From Legionella waltersii (GTDB lineage: Bacteria > Pseudomonadota > Gammaproteobacteria > Legionellales > Legionellaceae), in assembly GCF_001468085.1 (NCBI RefSeq), contig NZ_LNZB01000060.1:294900-358899 (forward strand): 64,000 bases of DNA, read 5' to 3'. The translations under genes and the position numbers were made by a program. Below are positions 53,401 to 62,225 of the stretch, piece by piece. The notes under the pieces were generated by a model. It did not search any database. It had not been told where the DNA came from and was given only the letters and a program-made list of their open reading frames with translations. Position 1 is the first letter of the stretch. Each line of letters opens with the position of its first letter.

Positions 53401-53616
53401 ATGCAAAATACCGAATTCAAGCAACAAATTTTATTTATCAGTGACCTTGAGCAGATCCTTGGTCGCGATCGGTTAACTATAAGACGTTGGTGGTTAATTG
53501 GTAAATTCCCAAGACCAGTTAAATTAAATGGTACTACCTTAGCTTGGCATATAGAAAGCATCGAACAATGGATTCATAACAATATCAAACAGGAAGAAGT
53601 AGAAACAGTCATTTAA
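53401..53616 (+). CDS. AlpA-like excisionase/regulator
   Basis: 71 residues. The HTH_17-type domain has FISDLEQILGRDRLTIRRWW and KFPRPVKLNGTTLAWHIESI, typical of AlpA proteins, which activate integrase genes or act as recombination directionality factors. AGGGAG precedes the ATG. It lies about 500 bases from the tRNA attachment site, and a LvrR-type operator is upstream. Confidence 0.85.
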   Translation: MQNTEFKQQILFISDLEQILGRDRLTIRRWWLIGKFPRPVKLNGTTLAWHIESIEQWIHNNIKQEEVETVI

Positions 53617-53673
53617 GCGAACTTAAAATAACAGCGAACAGGTTACACTAGCCTATTTTCTTGTCATTTATAT

Positions 53674-53910
53674 TTACTCAATTCGTTGAAATCGAGGGAC
53701 CGTTTGTCCATTATGCATGACCTGCTCAAAAAACATCTGCTTAGGACGGACCCAAAGCTGATTATCTCCAAACTCATGGCAGTGGTATAGAGCTCTATAC
53801 ACTACCATATCCTCACATGTTTCACTATGACGGGCGTTGCCAATGATTTCATACAGGTTATTGGTTTTATAATGCCGATATGTTCCATATAAAATTGTTT
53901 CAGATAACAT
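53674..53910 (-). CDS. DUF1653 family protein
   Basis: 78 residues. YGTYRHYKTNNLYEIIGNAR, HSETCEDMVVYRALY and LWVRPKQMFFEQV are the hallmarks of DUF1653. GAGGG precedes the ATG. It is the gene nearest the tRNA inside the element. Function unknown; it often occurs in chromosomes and mobile elements. Confidence 0.8.
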   Translation of the reverse strand: MLSETILYGTYRHYKTNNLYEIIGNARHSETCEDMVVYRALYHCHEFGDNQLWVRPKQMFFEQVMHNGQTVPRFQRIE

Positions 53911-54113
53911 TTCTAAACCCTCATATGATTTACAATGGTCTTGTTCGCCAGATCATCTTCTATTAGCTTTGATAGTTGCCTATTATATTATTACTCGTTT
54001 AATCGATTTAGTGAATGTAGCCAAAACTAATCAAAAAATTTAAAAGTGTAGCCAGAAGTGTAGCCAAGAGGTGTTTCTGATGTGGGGTATATTCTTAAAA
54101 CCCTTACTGGGAT
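53911..54113. other. Element end: short direct repeats beside the attachment site
   Basis: 203 bases with no gene. TGTAGCCA occurs three times, at 54016-54023, 54047-54054 and 54059-54066; the last two are 12 bases apart within AGTGTAGCCA repeats. Their position next to the tRNA 3' end suits integrase arm-binding sites, or they are remains of a lost integrase gene. Confidence 0.4.
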
Positions 54114-54190
54114 TGGTCGGGACGGAAGGATTTGAACCTTCGACCACTAGCACCCCATGCTAGTACGCTACCAGGCTGCGCTACGCCCCG
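54114..54190 (-). tRNA. tRNA-Pro (anticodon GGG)
   Basis: 77 bases including an encoded CCA. Acceptor stem CGGGGCG pairs with CGTCCCG with one G-U; the anticodon loop ATGGGGT on stem CTAGC/GCTAG gives anticodon GGG; the T arm GGTTCAAATCC is standard. The 3' end faces lower coordinates, so an ICE integrated at it would occupy the region to the left. Legionella ICEs are known to use tRNA-Pro. Confidence 0.93.
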
Positions 54191-54243
54191 ATTGGTGAGG
54201 TATAATAACCCAAGTCTGTTTAAATAGAAAGGGTAATATACCT

Positions 54244-54690
54244 ATGCTTCACGTTGCTTTGTTCAAACCCGAAATACCTCCAAATACCGGTAATATCATT
54301 CGTCTATGTTCGAATACAGGTGCTCAATTGCATTTGATTCATCCACTTGGTTTTACTCTAACTGATAAACAGCTTCGGCGGGCAGGATTGGATTACCATC
54401 AATGGGCTTCAATGATGCAGTACAGCAATTGGGATGACTTTTTGTCTCAACATCAGCAACGACGGATTCTCTGTTGTAGCGCGAGAGCTGAAACCACTTA
54501 TACGGATCTTCAATACAACTCAGAGGATATGCTGTTGTTTGGTCCGGAATCTTGCGGACTACCAACGGAATTTCTTGAACATTACCCTTCAATCCGCATT
54601 CCTATGCGTGAGAACAACCGCAGCTTAAATTTATCCAATGCCGTAGCAATTATTTTATATGAGGCATGGAGACAAATAGGCTTTTTCTAG
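54244..54690 (+). CDS. trmL: tRNA (cytidine(34)-2'-O)-methyltransferase TrmL
   Basis: 148 residues, full length for a minimal SPOUT enzyme. FKPEIPPNTGNIIRLCSNTG, LLFGPESCGLP and RSLNLSNAVAIILYEAWRQ are the three knot motifs. It methylates the wobble base of tRNA-Leu isoacceptors. First chromosomal gene beyond the tRNA. Confidence 0.93.
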   Translation: MLHVALFKPEIPPNTGNIIRLCSNTGAQLHLIHPLGFTLTDKQLRRAGLDYHQWASMMQYSNWDDFLSQHQQRRILCCSARAETTYTDLQYNSEDMLLFGPESCGLPTEFLEHYPSIRIPMRENNRSLNLSNAVAIILYEAWRQIGFF

Positions 54691-54953
54691 GGATTTTTCT
54701 TCGAATTGGGAGTCAATGTTGGCGCGTATTTTTCTTCAATATGCAGCTCCGTTTCATCATTGGATTCTGGAACCCCTGTCGTTTCATACCCAGGTACTCC
54801 ATCTCCTAACAAGTCAACTTCATCACCACCCATGAATTGATTATTATCCATGTCGTTGTCTGATCCAGCCAAGCGCATCCGCTTTACAATATCCAAGGGG
54901 TCAAACACAGTATCGGGTTCTTGTTCGAATTCGGGTGTGTCGTTGTTATCCAT
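54687..54953 (-). CDS. Acidic low-complexity hypothetical protein
   Basis: 88 residues, strongly acidic (Asp/Glu-rich), predicted disordered. No domain recognised. It ends in a four-base overlap with the trmL stop region, convergent. Probably a Legionella-specific small protein. Confidence 0.6.
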   Translation of the reverse strand: MDNNDTPEFEQEPDTVFDPLDIVKRMRLAGSDNDMDNNQFMGGDEVDLLGDGVPGYETTGVPESNDETELHIEEKYAPTLTPNSKKNP

Positions 54954-55048
54954 AGGTTGATCACTTATTTCTTGAAGTTCATAGTGTAATTATAGCAAAG
55001 TAAGTTGGGTGAAAGTGTTTTAGAGATAGTTTGATGTTTTTATCCGCT

Positions 55049-55102
55049 CCCTCACGGTCGCGGCTCGGATACCCGGAAAAAACCGAGCTGCGACCGTGAG
55101 GG
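55049..55102. repeat. Inverted repeat next to MITE copy 1
   Basis: Arms CCCTCACGGTCGCGGCTCGG (55049-55068) and CCGAGCTGCGACCGTGAGGG (55083-55102) pair with one mismatch over 20 bases and a 14-base loop. It abuts the left end of the MITE at 55103. Could be a trmL-side hairpin or part of an older repeat. Confidence 0.7.
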
Positions 55103-55443
55103 CTGAGGAATCAACTCATTTTTTAAAAGGGGCATTTATACCAAAGGTCGGGTTCTTCGCCTAATGGCGTGCCTTAAGCGGTGTCATTAAATTCTTCTAC
55201 ACGGTGCGCATCGGTCCGCTTGCATACGCGCGCGGCTCGGTTCCTTCTTTGCTGTCTGAATCAAATCCTATCACGGCAGGGAGTGAACCGAGCCGCGCGC
55301 GTCAGCAAGCGGATACGGAACTATCCGCTTTCACAAATGACGCTGCTTAAGGCAGCGCCATTAGGCGAAGCGCCGGACCTACGCTTACTGACCTTCAGAG
55401 AAGATGATTAGTTGGGGCACTAGAATAGGAGTCGATTCCTCAG
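55103..55443 (+). mobile_element. MITE-like element, copy 1 (341 bp)
   Basis: Terminal inverted repeats CTGAGGAATCAACTC ... GAGTCGATTCCTCAG (15 bases, one mismatch). No coding gene. Inside is a strong hairpin, arms 55216-55243 and 55285-55312 (28 bases, two mismatches, GC-rich CGCGCGCGGCTCGG core). A second copy in inverted orientation is at 56561-56902. No transposase seen; it would need one in trans. Confidence 0.75.
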
Positions 55444-55631
55444 CCGTCAGGGAGCAGATAAAAAAAGACAGCAAGCCACGAGTGGGAACAGACCCCAGTG
55501 GAGTCCCTCCCCGTTTCGATAAGTAATGGAGCTGATACATAGATAAAGAATGTATAATCCCGCTCTCTTTGATTCTTAACGCATTTTCCTATACCCTGTT
55601 GCCTTAATTAATGGAATCCAAGGAGGATGTA
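55444..55631 (+). promoter_or_regulatory. Leader region of the catalase-like gene
   Basis: 188 bases between MITE copy 1 and the gene. TATAAT at 55553-55558 is a good -10 box but no clear -35 box is present 17 bases upstream. AAGGAGG at 55620-55626 fixes the start at 55632. Confidence 0.4.
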
Positions 55632-56534
55632 ATGCGTTGTAATTGGAAGTTAATTTTTGGTTCATTACTGTGTTTTTCTATACAGTCTACCTCTCTAGCT
55701 CAATTGCCAGTTGATTATCAAGAGTTGACTGCTGTTGAAAAACAAGACTTACTTTGGAGTGAAATCACTAAAAGTAACGCAGAAAACCCTTTACCTGATA
55801 TCACAGCCAATAGCTTTCAATCCGTGTATGAAAAGCTTAAAGGTCTCTTCAATCTGAGTCCAACATTTGACCATGCTAGTGATGAGGTTCCAGAAGGTCG
55901 TACCAAAATTCTTCATGCTAATGGCTCTGTGGGTAAAGTAGCCTTCATTCCCACAAGCGAACATCCCTTCACTGGAATATATAAAACGGGTGGAATTGGA
56001 TTAGCTAGGCTATCTCTCGCTATGCCTGCGAGCGAAAATAGTTATATTCCTGGAATGGCTGTCAAATTTTTAATAAATAATCACCCCTCTTTGAATTTAC
56101 ATGTGATGAATGCCTTGGAAGGACAAGAATGGAATTGGAACTACTTTGCTAAAGACTTCTCTAACCAAGTCGCCCATCCCAATGGTTGGGTTCTCTCAGC
56201 CATAGAAAAAATATTTGAGTGGACCCATGATCCTGCAAATCGATTACCTCTAGTTCATTTGGCTGCCTGGAACACTGATGGAAAACCCGCTGGAATTCCT
56301 GTCTACCCAGAGCGCATTTATTTTAAACCCGCTGCTGCAGTAAAAGACATCATTTCTGAGAGTTCTCGAGATGATTTCAGAGTCTCTTTCGCTAAAGTGC
56401 CATTTGGTCCTCTGTATGAAGTGTATGGTTTATACCTAGGAAATGAATACCATATTGGTACTCTTATGTTAGAAAGCCAAATTCTGGCTTCAGAATATGG
56501 TGATAAGGTGTTGTTTTTCCAACATCAGAAATAA
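55632..56534 (+). CDS. Secreted catalase-like (heme-fold) protein
   Basis: 300 residues from the ATG at 55632 (AAGGAGG five bases upstream). A signal peptide spans about 1-23. KILHANGSVGKVAFIP, HPFTGIYKTGGIGLARLSLA and GMAVKFLINNHPSLNLHVMN follow the order of catalase-superfamily barrels (SrpA and relatives), with His87-type HANG in place of the HAKG of catalases. The C-terminal heme-Tyr helix is not evident. Function unproven. It is flanked by two inverted MITEs. Confidence 0.6.
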   Translation: MRCNWKLIFGSLLCFSIQSTSLAQLPVDYQELTAVEKQDLLWSEITKSNAENPLPDITANSFQSVYEKLKGLFNLSPTFDHASDEVPEGRTKILHANGSVGKVAFIPTSEHPFTGIYKTGGIGLARLSLAMPASENSYIPGMAVKFLINNHPSLNLHVMNALEGQEWNWNYFAKDFSNQVAHPNGWVLSAIEKIFEWTHDPANRLPLVHLAAWNTDGKPAGIPVYPERIYFKPAAAVKDIISESSRDDFRVSFAKVPFGPLYEVYGLYLGNEYHIGTLMLESQILASEYGDKVLFFQHQK

Positions 56535-56560
56535 GAATGCTGGAGAGATGGGGACGGCCC

Positions 56561-56902
56561 CTGAGAAATCGACTTCTATTCTAGTGCCCCAACGAATCTC
56601 TTCTCTGATGGTCAGTAAGCGTAGGTCCGGCGCTTCGCCGAATTGGGCTGCCTTAAGCAGCGTCATTCGTGAAAGCGGATAGTTCCGTATCCGCTTGCTG
56701 ACGCGCGCGGCTCGGTTCACTCCCTGCCGTGACTAGGATTTGATTTAGACAGCAAAGAAGGAACCGAGCCGCGCGCGTCAGCAAGCGGACCGATGCAGGC
56801 CGGATAGATGAACCTAATGACACCGCCTAAAGCAGCCCCATTAGGCGCTTCGCCCGACCTTTGGTATAAATGCCCCTTTTAAAAAATGAATCGATTCCTC
56901 AG
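56561..56902 (-). mobile_element. MITE-like element, copy 2 (342 bp, inverted)
   Basis: Reverse-complement relative of copy 1: it begins CTGAGAAATCGACTTC and ends CGATTCCTCAG, with the same GC-rich hairpin (CGCGCGCGGCTCGG / CCGAGCCGCGCGCG around 56700-56786). Differences from copy 1 are scattered substitutions and small indels, so the copies are not fresh. The pair frames 55444-56560. Confidence 0.75.
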
Positions 56903-56903
56903 G

Positions 56904-56926
56904 GACGGACCCCACTGGGGTCCGTC
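56904..56926 (-). terminator. Perfect palindrome after endA
   Basis: GACGGACCCCA-C-TGGGGTCCGTC, 11-base arms with one central base, 24 bases past the stop of endonuclease I and next to the MITE end. Without a U-run directly after it on minus, terminator function is uncertain. Confidence 0.4.
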
Positions 56927-56949
56927 ACCTTGCTAGAGTTGTTTTGATA

Positions 56950-57690
56950 TCAACGATTATCAGCAAGCTCCACTTTAATGTAGGGATTTTCATAACCAAC
57001 AATGCTTGCTACCTGTGATGCCCAGGCTAATTCCCAAAAGTCTGGAGGAAATTGATGGCTCCATTGCACAAATAATGCTCGCTGCTCTGGGCTTAATTCA
57101 ACATGATACCTGTCCGCCATAAACAAATTAGCCCTAGCAACAACTCCCTTAGCTCGATCAGGTGGCTCTGCTAATCGTTTCTCTTTGTCAGCTTCGAATT
57201 CACAACCATAGTAGCCTCTTTTATTTTCTAAAATCGCAAATTGAAAATTAGATCGCTCTTGATTTACAGAACCAACTGCAGGCCAAAGGTTGTATAGCTC
57301 AGCTTCTTTTCGGCGGAACTCAGGGTCGATTTTATTGCAGCATTTACGTCCTTTGTAAGCTTTACCCGTTTCTTCGTAGACACATAACTTCTCTGTCCAA
57401 CACTGGTGGTAACGACCAAAATGCTCGGCTGGCATCATATGTTCCCATTCAATACGATTGGCTCGAGTTATTGGGGCTGCTGTCATCATATTACAACTGG
57501 CTAAATTGATTTGCTTGTCCCTATCGTATTCACAACCACAATAAAGAGTCACTTTATGCTCGCTGAATAATTCAAACGCTATTTTTTTAGCAGTATTAAA
57601 GGTTAGAGGTGGAGAAGCAACACTTATCGCAAACGGCAGGATAAGAAGAAGAAAACCTAATTGAACTCGTTGTAACACGGTGGTAATCAT
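56950..57690 (-). CDS. Endonuclease I family secreted nuclease
   Basis: 246 residues from the ATG at 57690, with AAGGAGG eight bases upstream; an in-frame ATG lies eight codons up. Signal peptide 1-25. TLYCGCEYDRD, NRIEWEHMMPAEHFG (catalytic His) and KIDPEFRRKEAELYNLWPAV are Endonuclease_1 hallmarks with many cysteines. It degrades DNA outside the cytosol. Chromosomal. Confidence 0.88.
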   Translation of the reverse strand: MITTVLQRVQLGFLLLILPFAISVASPPLTFNTAKKIAFELFSEHKVTLYCGCEYDRDKQINLASCNMMTAAPITRANRIEWEHMMPAEHFGRYHQCWTEKLCVYEETGKAYKGRKCCNKIDPEFRRKEAELYNLWPAVGSVNQERSNFQFAILENKRGYYGCEFEADKEKRLAEPPDRAKGVVARANLFMADRYHVELSPEQRALFVQWSHQFPPDFWELAWASQVASIVGYENPYIKVELADNR

Positions 57691-58096
57691 GGCAATGTCC
57701 TCCTTATGCATCAATTAAAATCTCAAAAGATTTAATCTCGCTTGGAGGTCGGAGGCCTGCAGTACAACTTGTTGGACTAAAAACGCTTTAAAGCGTAATC
57801 AGAATCTCAACAGCAGAACGCCCTGATTACAACCCTTTATTTCAACCATCATTAAAGGGTCGTTTTCTGTTCAGAACAATAAGCCCTGAAAACAGACCTT
57901 AAAATAATAAAAAAAGTATGGGTATTTAACAAGTAGTGCGTTAAATGAAGGCATTGATAGGATATTTGTAATTGATTGACTTGAATTAACACAATTATTG
58001 CTTTCTGTTTAATTATTGTGTTATCAATAAGGGCAAAAAAGCTCTCTATTTGTTTAATAATTAGAGCTTTTTTGCAATAAAATTAAAAAATTATTT
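57691..58096. other. Gene-free region with palindromes
   Basis: 406 bases with no supported gene. It has the promoter side of endA, a perfect 14-base palindrome ACGCTTTAAAGCGT (57783-57796) and, near the left side of the next gene, the terminator hairpin listed separately. AT-rich otherwise. Confidence 0.5.
58033..58075 (-). terminator. Bidirectional terminator hairpin
   Basis: Perfect 13-base arms GCAAAAAAGCTCT and AGAGCTTTTTTGC with a 17-base loop. T-runs occur on both strands within the arms. It lies 21 bases past the stop of the 58097 gene and is its likely terminator. Confidence 0.65.
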
Positions 58097-58459
58097 CTAT
58101 AATTGCGTTTTAAGTCTTTGCGCTACTTGTTTTGAATGCGAAATTTGTACAAAACGATTGCAGCTGTTCAACTCAGCGTATTGCAACGAATAAACGGCAT
58201 TATCCAGTTCGTCTTTTGCTGCGTCATAAACATCATCTACAATCCAATCAGCTGCGACGTCGATCTGCATAGAAGCCAGTGCCAATTTTTCTGCACAGGA
58301 TTTTTTCTGTTGACTAGAAACCAATGAAGCCACCGTCATGGATAAATCTCGACATTCTTGAATGAGGGTTTCTTTATTTGGAAGTGAAGAGGCAAAGCAA
58401 TTAATAGTAAGAACTGATATGCATACGATTAATACATTCTTAAATTTCATGTTCAGCAT
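58097..58459 (-). CDS. Small secreted hypothetical protein
   Basis: 120 residues. CAGGAG lies six bases before the ATG. Signal peptide 1-24 ends NCFASS. The mature protein is helical with three cysteines. DUF-type not recognised. Single gene followed by a terminator. Confidence 0.7.
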   Translation of the reverse strand: MLNMKFKNVLIVCISVLTINCFASSLPNKETLIQECRDLSMTVASLVSSQQKKSCAEKLALASMQIDVAADWIVDDVYDAAKDELDNAVYSLQYAELNSCNRFVQISHSKQVAQRLKTQL

Positions 58460-58592
58460 ATTTAACTCCTGTAATTGTCCAAAATCTGTTTTAAAACATC
58501 CTTCTAAAACAGTTCACTGATCAATCCCATTTGATCAATTGCTTTTGTGCATCGCTTTATCCTAAAGAAAGACACAAAAATACTCATTGAGT

Positions 58593-58615
58593 ACCTTTGT
58601 TCAATGAACAAAGGT
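58593..58615 (-). terminator. Palindrome downstream of gcdH
   Basis: ACCTTTGTTCA-T-TGAACAAAGGT on minus, 11-base perfect arms, 79 bases past the gcdH stop. No strong U-run follows. Possible terminator for the E1-gcdH operon. Confidence 0.4.
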
Positions 58616-58693
58616 CTCAAATTGAAGTCGGCAAGCTTCTATTCATTTAAAACTAATGGTTTCCAGACCTAACTCGATAAAAGCAGAAACTCT

Positions 58694-59851
58694 TTAACCA
58701 AAAGCATTAATCCCTGTTATATGTCTTCCTAATACCAGGGTATGGACATTATCTGTACCTTCATAAGTAAAGACTGATTCCAAATTGAGCATATGTCGAA
58801 TGACATGATACTCCAAACTTATTCCATTACCGCCCAATAGATTCCTACATTTTCTAGCAATTTTCAATGCCTCACGACAAGCATTTCCTTTTGCTAAAGA
58901 GATCATCGTTGGAGTATCTCGATGTTCATCTTTCAAACGACCAATCTGTAAGTTAAGGCATTGTGCTTTCACAATTTCTGTATACATATCAGCCAAATCT
59001 TTTTGAATCAACTGAAAGGAGGCCAATGGCTGCGCAAATTGTTTGCGTTCAAGGGTGTAATCTCGAGCAATATCAAAGCAAGCCATAGCGGCTCCCATCG
59101 CTCCCCATGCAATTCCGTAACGAGCTTGGCTTAAACAGCTTAAGGGGGCTCCCAATCCTTTTTCGCTTCCAGGCAGTAAATGATCATCTGGAACAAACAC
59201 ATTGTCAAAAACCAACTCCCCAGTTATTGAGGCACGCAAAGACATTTTCAATTTAATTTCGGGGCAACTCATCCCTTTGGCTTTAGTATCGACAATAAAC
59301 CCACGAATACCTGCGTCTGTTTTAGCCCAAACAATGGCGAGGTCAGCAATAGGAGCATTAGTAATCCACATTTTTGCTCCATTTAAAATCCAACCACCTT
59401 CTACTTTTTTTGCATTGGTTCTCATGCTTGCTGGATCAGAGCCAGAATCGGGCTCGGTTAAACCAAAACAACCAATCACTTCACCTGCGGCCATGGCTGG
59501 AAGATATTGCTTGCGCTGCTCTTCAGTTCCAAATTTAAAAATAGGGTACATGCACAAGGAGCTTTGTACGGATACAAAACTACGTAACCCACTATCTCCT
59601 CGCTCCAGCTCTTGGCAGACTAGCCCGTAGGCTACGTAAGACGCTTCTGATCCACCGTATTCTGCGGGTAAAGTTAATCCCAAAAGACCTAAGTCGGCAG
59701 ACTTTTTAATAAGCTCTTTAGGAAAATGGGCTTGCTCATAGGATTCAGCCATCAAAGGTATTACGTCATTGCTAACAAAGCGCGCAACACTGTTTCTTAT
59801 CATGCGCTCGTCATCATGCAATTGTTCATCAAGAAATAACAAGTCGTCCAC
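58694..59851 (-). CDS. gcdH: Glutaryl-CoA dehydrogenase-like acyl-CoA dehydrogenase
   Basis: 385 residues, full length. Catalytic Glu in FTYEGTDNVHTLVLGR near 361 and the FAD-site GCFGLTEPDSGSDPASM near 129 match GcdH. LGGNGISLEYHVIRHMLNLE is the C-terminal helix block. It oxidises and decarboxylates glutaryl-CoA in lysine/tryptophan breakdown. Its start overlaps the end of the E1 gene by 23 bases, so the two are cotranscribed. Confidence 0.9.
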   Translation of the reverse strand: MDDLLFLDEQLHDDERMIRNSVARFVSNDVIPLMAESYEQAHFPKELIKKSADLGLLGLTLPAEYGGSEASYVAYGLVCQELERGDSGLRSFVSVQSSLCMYPIFKFGTEEQRKQYLPAMAAGEVIGCFGLTEPDSGSDPASMRTNAKKVEGGWILNGAKMWITNAPIADLAIVWAKTDAGIRGFIVDTKAKGMSCPEIKLKMSLRASITGELVFDNVFVPDDHLLPGSEKGLGAPLSCLSQARYGIAWGAMGAAMACFDIARDYTLERKQFAQPLASFQLIQKDLADMYTEIVKAQCLNLQIGRLKDEHRDTPTMISLAKGNACREALKIARKCRNLLGGNGISLEYHVIRHMLNLESVFTYEGTDNVHTLVLGRHITGINAFG

Positions 59852-62072
59852 TTTCCTTCTCCCTTTTTTCTGACTGTAATGCGATTACCGCTTCTATAAT
59901 ACTTTCTTGGCTAGGTAGCAAAAACTGCCAAGCCGTTCCCAATGGAATGAAACAATCTTTACCGGTGATTCGTCTGACTTTTAAGCGAGATGAGGCCTCT
60001 TCCATTAATAAGGTCATCAAACCCTCACTCACTGAACCACTTTGTCGACCTTCATCAACAATTAAAACGCGTTTTGCTTTGTGTATTTCCCGTAATATCG
60101 CTTCTTTGGGCAATGGACAAAGCCAACGTAAATCCACAAGTTTAACCGAAATACCATGCACTTCTTTCAATACTTTCTCAGCTTGGCGGGATAAATAATA
60201 ACCATTTCCATAGGTTAAAATAACCGTATCTCCCTCTCCAAATACCCCAACGTCTCCAGGTGCAATCATTTCATCTGGGGCTGGGTATTCAAAAAGCCAT
60301 CCATTATCACCCGGGCTATGCAAATCTTTGGTCATGTATAATGCAATAGGCTCAAGAAACACCACAACCCGACCGTCTTTATACGCTAATTGAACGCACG
60401 TTCGCAACATTTTTGCCGCATCCGGTCCATTGGAAGGACAAGCAACGATGACACCCGGCAAATCCCTCAGAACAGCGATTGAATTGTCATTATGGAAATG
60501 ACCACCGAAACCCTTTTGATACGCTAACGATGCAATACGTAGGACCATGGGGTTTTGGTATTGGCCGCTCGAGAAAAAGGACAAGGTAGATGCCTCACCG
60601 CGCAACTGATCCTCGGCATTATGCAAGTACGCTAAAAACTGTATCTCTGGAATTGGAATAAATCCATTGTGTGCCATACCGATAGCAGTACCTAGAATCG
60701 TTGTTTCGTCCAAAAGCGTATCAAATACCCGACGCTGACCAAACCGCGACTGCAGGTCAGCCGTAACCCGGTACACGCCCCCTTTTTTACCCACGTCTTC
60801 GCCAAACACTAACAGATTTGGATATTGCATCATTAAGTCTGTCAAAGCAAAGTTAATGTTCTGACATAAGTTTCGTTTTTGGCTAAGTTGTTGGTAAGCT
60901 GAAGCAAATATCTTCTTTCTATACTCTTCATCAGGAATTGCCAGCTCTGGTTTGTTTTCAGGGATTGGTATCAATGAAGACATCACTTCATCAGCACTGC
61001 CCATACGAGCTTCTCGGATGGCTTCTACTGCTTTTGCTTCAATCAGTGAACGATTATCTTGATAGAGATCCACCATCGCCTGCAGCGTCATCCAGCCTTC
61101 AGAATGTAAAATTCTTGCCGTATGCAGCAATGGATCATTGGCTTCTCGTTGTTCAATTTCAGCTTGCGTACTGTACTGTGATTCAATGTCAGAACCTGCA
61201 TGCCCAAGCAAACGCACACAGTGCATGTGTAAAAACACGGGTTGTTTTTTAGTACGCGCCAAATACTCGGCTTCCTGTGCTTTGGCATACACATCTGCGA
61301 TATTTAAGCCATCGCAAGAAATATAATGTAGGCCAGGACGTGCACTAATAGAGTTTTCAATCCAATTGGTTGGAGTTGGCACTGAAATTCCAATTCCATT
61401 GTCTTCGCACACAAAGACCATTGGCAACGGGTATTGTTGTTGCGTTATCCAAGAGCATGCATTCAAAGTAGCCTGGCTTGAAGCATGATTCGTGGAGGCA
61501 TCCCCAAAAGAACATAAAATGACTGAGTTAGAATCCAGTTTGCTGGCAATATTCAGTTCTTTCGCACGAGTAATGGACAAGGCTGCACCTAATGATTTAG
61601 GCAAATGCGATGCAATTGTCGATGTTTGGGGGGGAATATGTAATGGAACACTCCCAAAGACTTTATGTCTTCCACCAGAAATGGGATCACAGGCTGCAGC
61701 GACCAATGAAAGCAGTATGTCCTTCACACCATCCATTCCTGACAACTGCTTGGAGCGTTGGATAAAGAAAGCCCCGCTTCTGTAATGAAGAAAGGCCATG
61801 TCCGTACTTTTAAATACCTGCCCAAGCACTGCATTCCCTTCATGACCACTACTTCCTATCGTATAAAAGGATAGGCCCTTTTCTTTCAACTGCCTGGCAA
61901 TAATATCCAATAAACGGGATTTAATTTGTGAGTCAAACAGCTCGATGGCTGTTTTTTTATCCAATTCTGCAGTATCAGGACTCATACTGCTCTTAGGCGT
62001 AGGGAAATCTCCCTGCAATACTCGATTAAGAAATTGCTCGTCCACAACGCTGGCTCTATCTAACATCACCAC
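59829..62072 (-). CDS. Fused alpha-beta 2-oxoacid dehydrogenase E1
   Basis: 747 residues, a fusion of E1-alpha and E1-beta. The alpha part (about 1-370) has GSSGHEGNAVLGQVF, HYRSGAFFI and the ThDP motif GDASTNHAS...N near 188. The beta part (about 400-720) has VFGEDVGKKGGVYRVT, PEIQFLAYLHNAEDQLRGEA and RWLCPLPKEAILREI. It resembles branched-chain 2-oxoacid dehydrogenases; the exact substrate is open. E2 and E3 genes are not adjacent. Coupled with gcdH. Confidence 0.85.
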   Translation of the reverse strand: MVMLDRASVVDEQFLNRVLQGDFPTPKSSMSPDTAELDKKTAIELFDSQIKSRLLDIIARQLKEKGLSFYTIGSSGHEGNAVLGQVFKSTDMAFLHYRSGAFFIQRSKQLSGMDGVKDILLSLVAAACDPISGGRHKVFGSVPLHIPPQTSTIASHLPKSLGAALSITRAKELNIASKLDSNSVILCSFGDASTNHASSQATLNACSWITQQQYPLPMVFVCEDNGIGISVPTPTNWIENSISARPGLHYISCDGLNIADVYAKAQEAEYLARTKKQPVFLHMHCVRLLGHAGSDIESQYSTQAEIEQREANDPLLHTARILHSEGWMTLQAMVDLYQDNRSLIEAKAVEAIREARMGSADEVMSSLIPIPENKPELAIPDEEYRKKIFASAYQQLSQKRNLCQNINFALTDLMMQYPNLLVFGEDVGKKGGVYRVTADLQSRFGQRRVFDTLLDETTILGTAIGMAHNGFIPIPEIQFLAYLHNAEDQLRGEASTLSFFSSGQYQNPMVLRIASLAYQKGFGGHFHNDNSIAVLRDLPGVIVACPSNGPDAAKMLRTCVQLAYKDGRVVVFLEPIALYMTKDLHSPGDNGWLFEYPAPDEMIAPGDVGVFGEGDTVILTYGNGYYLSRQAEKVLKEVHGISVKLVDLRWLCPLPKEAILREIHKAKRVLIVDEGRQSGSVSEGLMTLLMEEASSRLKVRRITGKDCFIPLGTAWQFLLPSQESIIEAVIALQSEKREKESGRLVIS

Positions 62073-62225
62073 ACCCTTTTCTGACCAGATTAATCGCTTC
62101 TCTGGTTTCCTTTCCTCATGAATTATAAAGAAATTTACAATTCTGCCGATAATTAAAAATGAAGAGTATATACTTATTAACCAGGTTGGGAAACTGTTAG
62201 CAAGTCCCAGAACAAGGAAATTTGC

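Noticed and set aside
53289..53561. Minus-strand frame over the AlpA gene
   Set aside because: It is antisense to a clear AlpA coding sequence and would cover the operator and promoter region.
1..54113. A second copy of the tRNA-Pro 3' end as the other attachment site
   Set aside because: I found no repeat of the GGTCGGGACGGAAGG segment elsewhere; the other end is probably left of the window.
55181..55411. Open frames across the MITE copies (also 56490-56720)
   Set aside because: They are mirror translations of the repeat hairpin, present in both copies only because the DNA is shared; no ribosome site.
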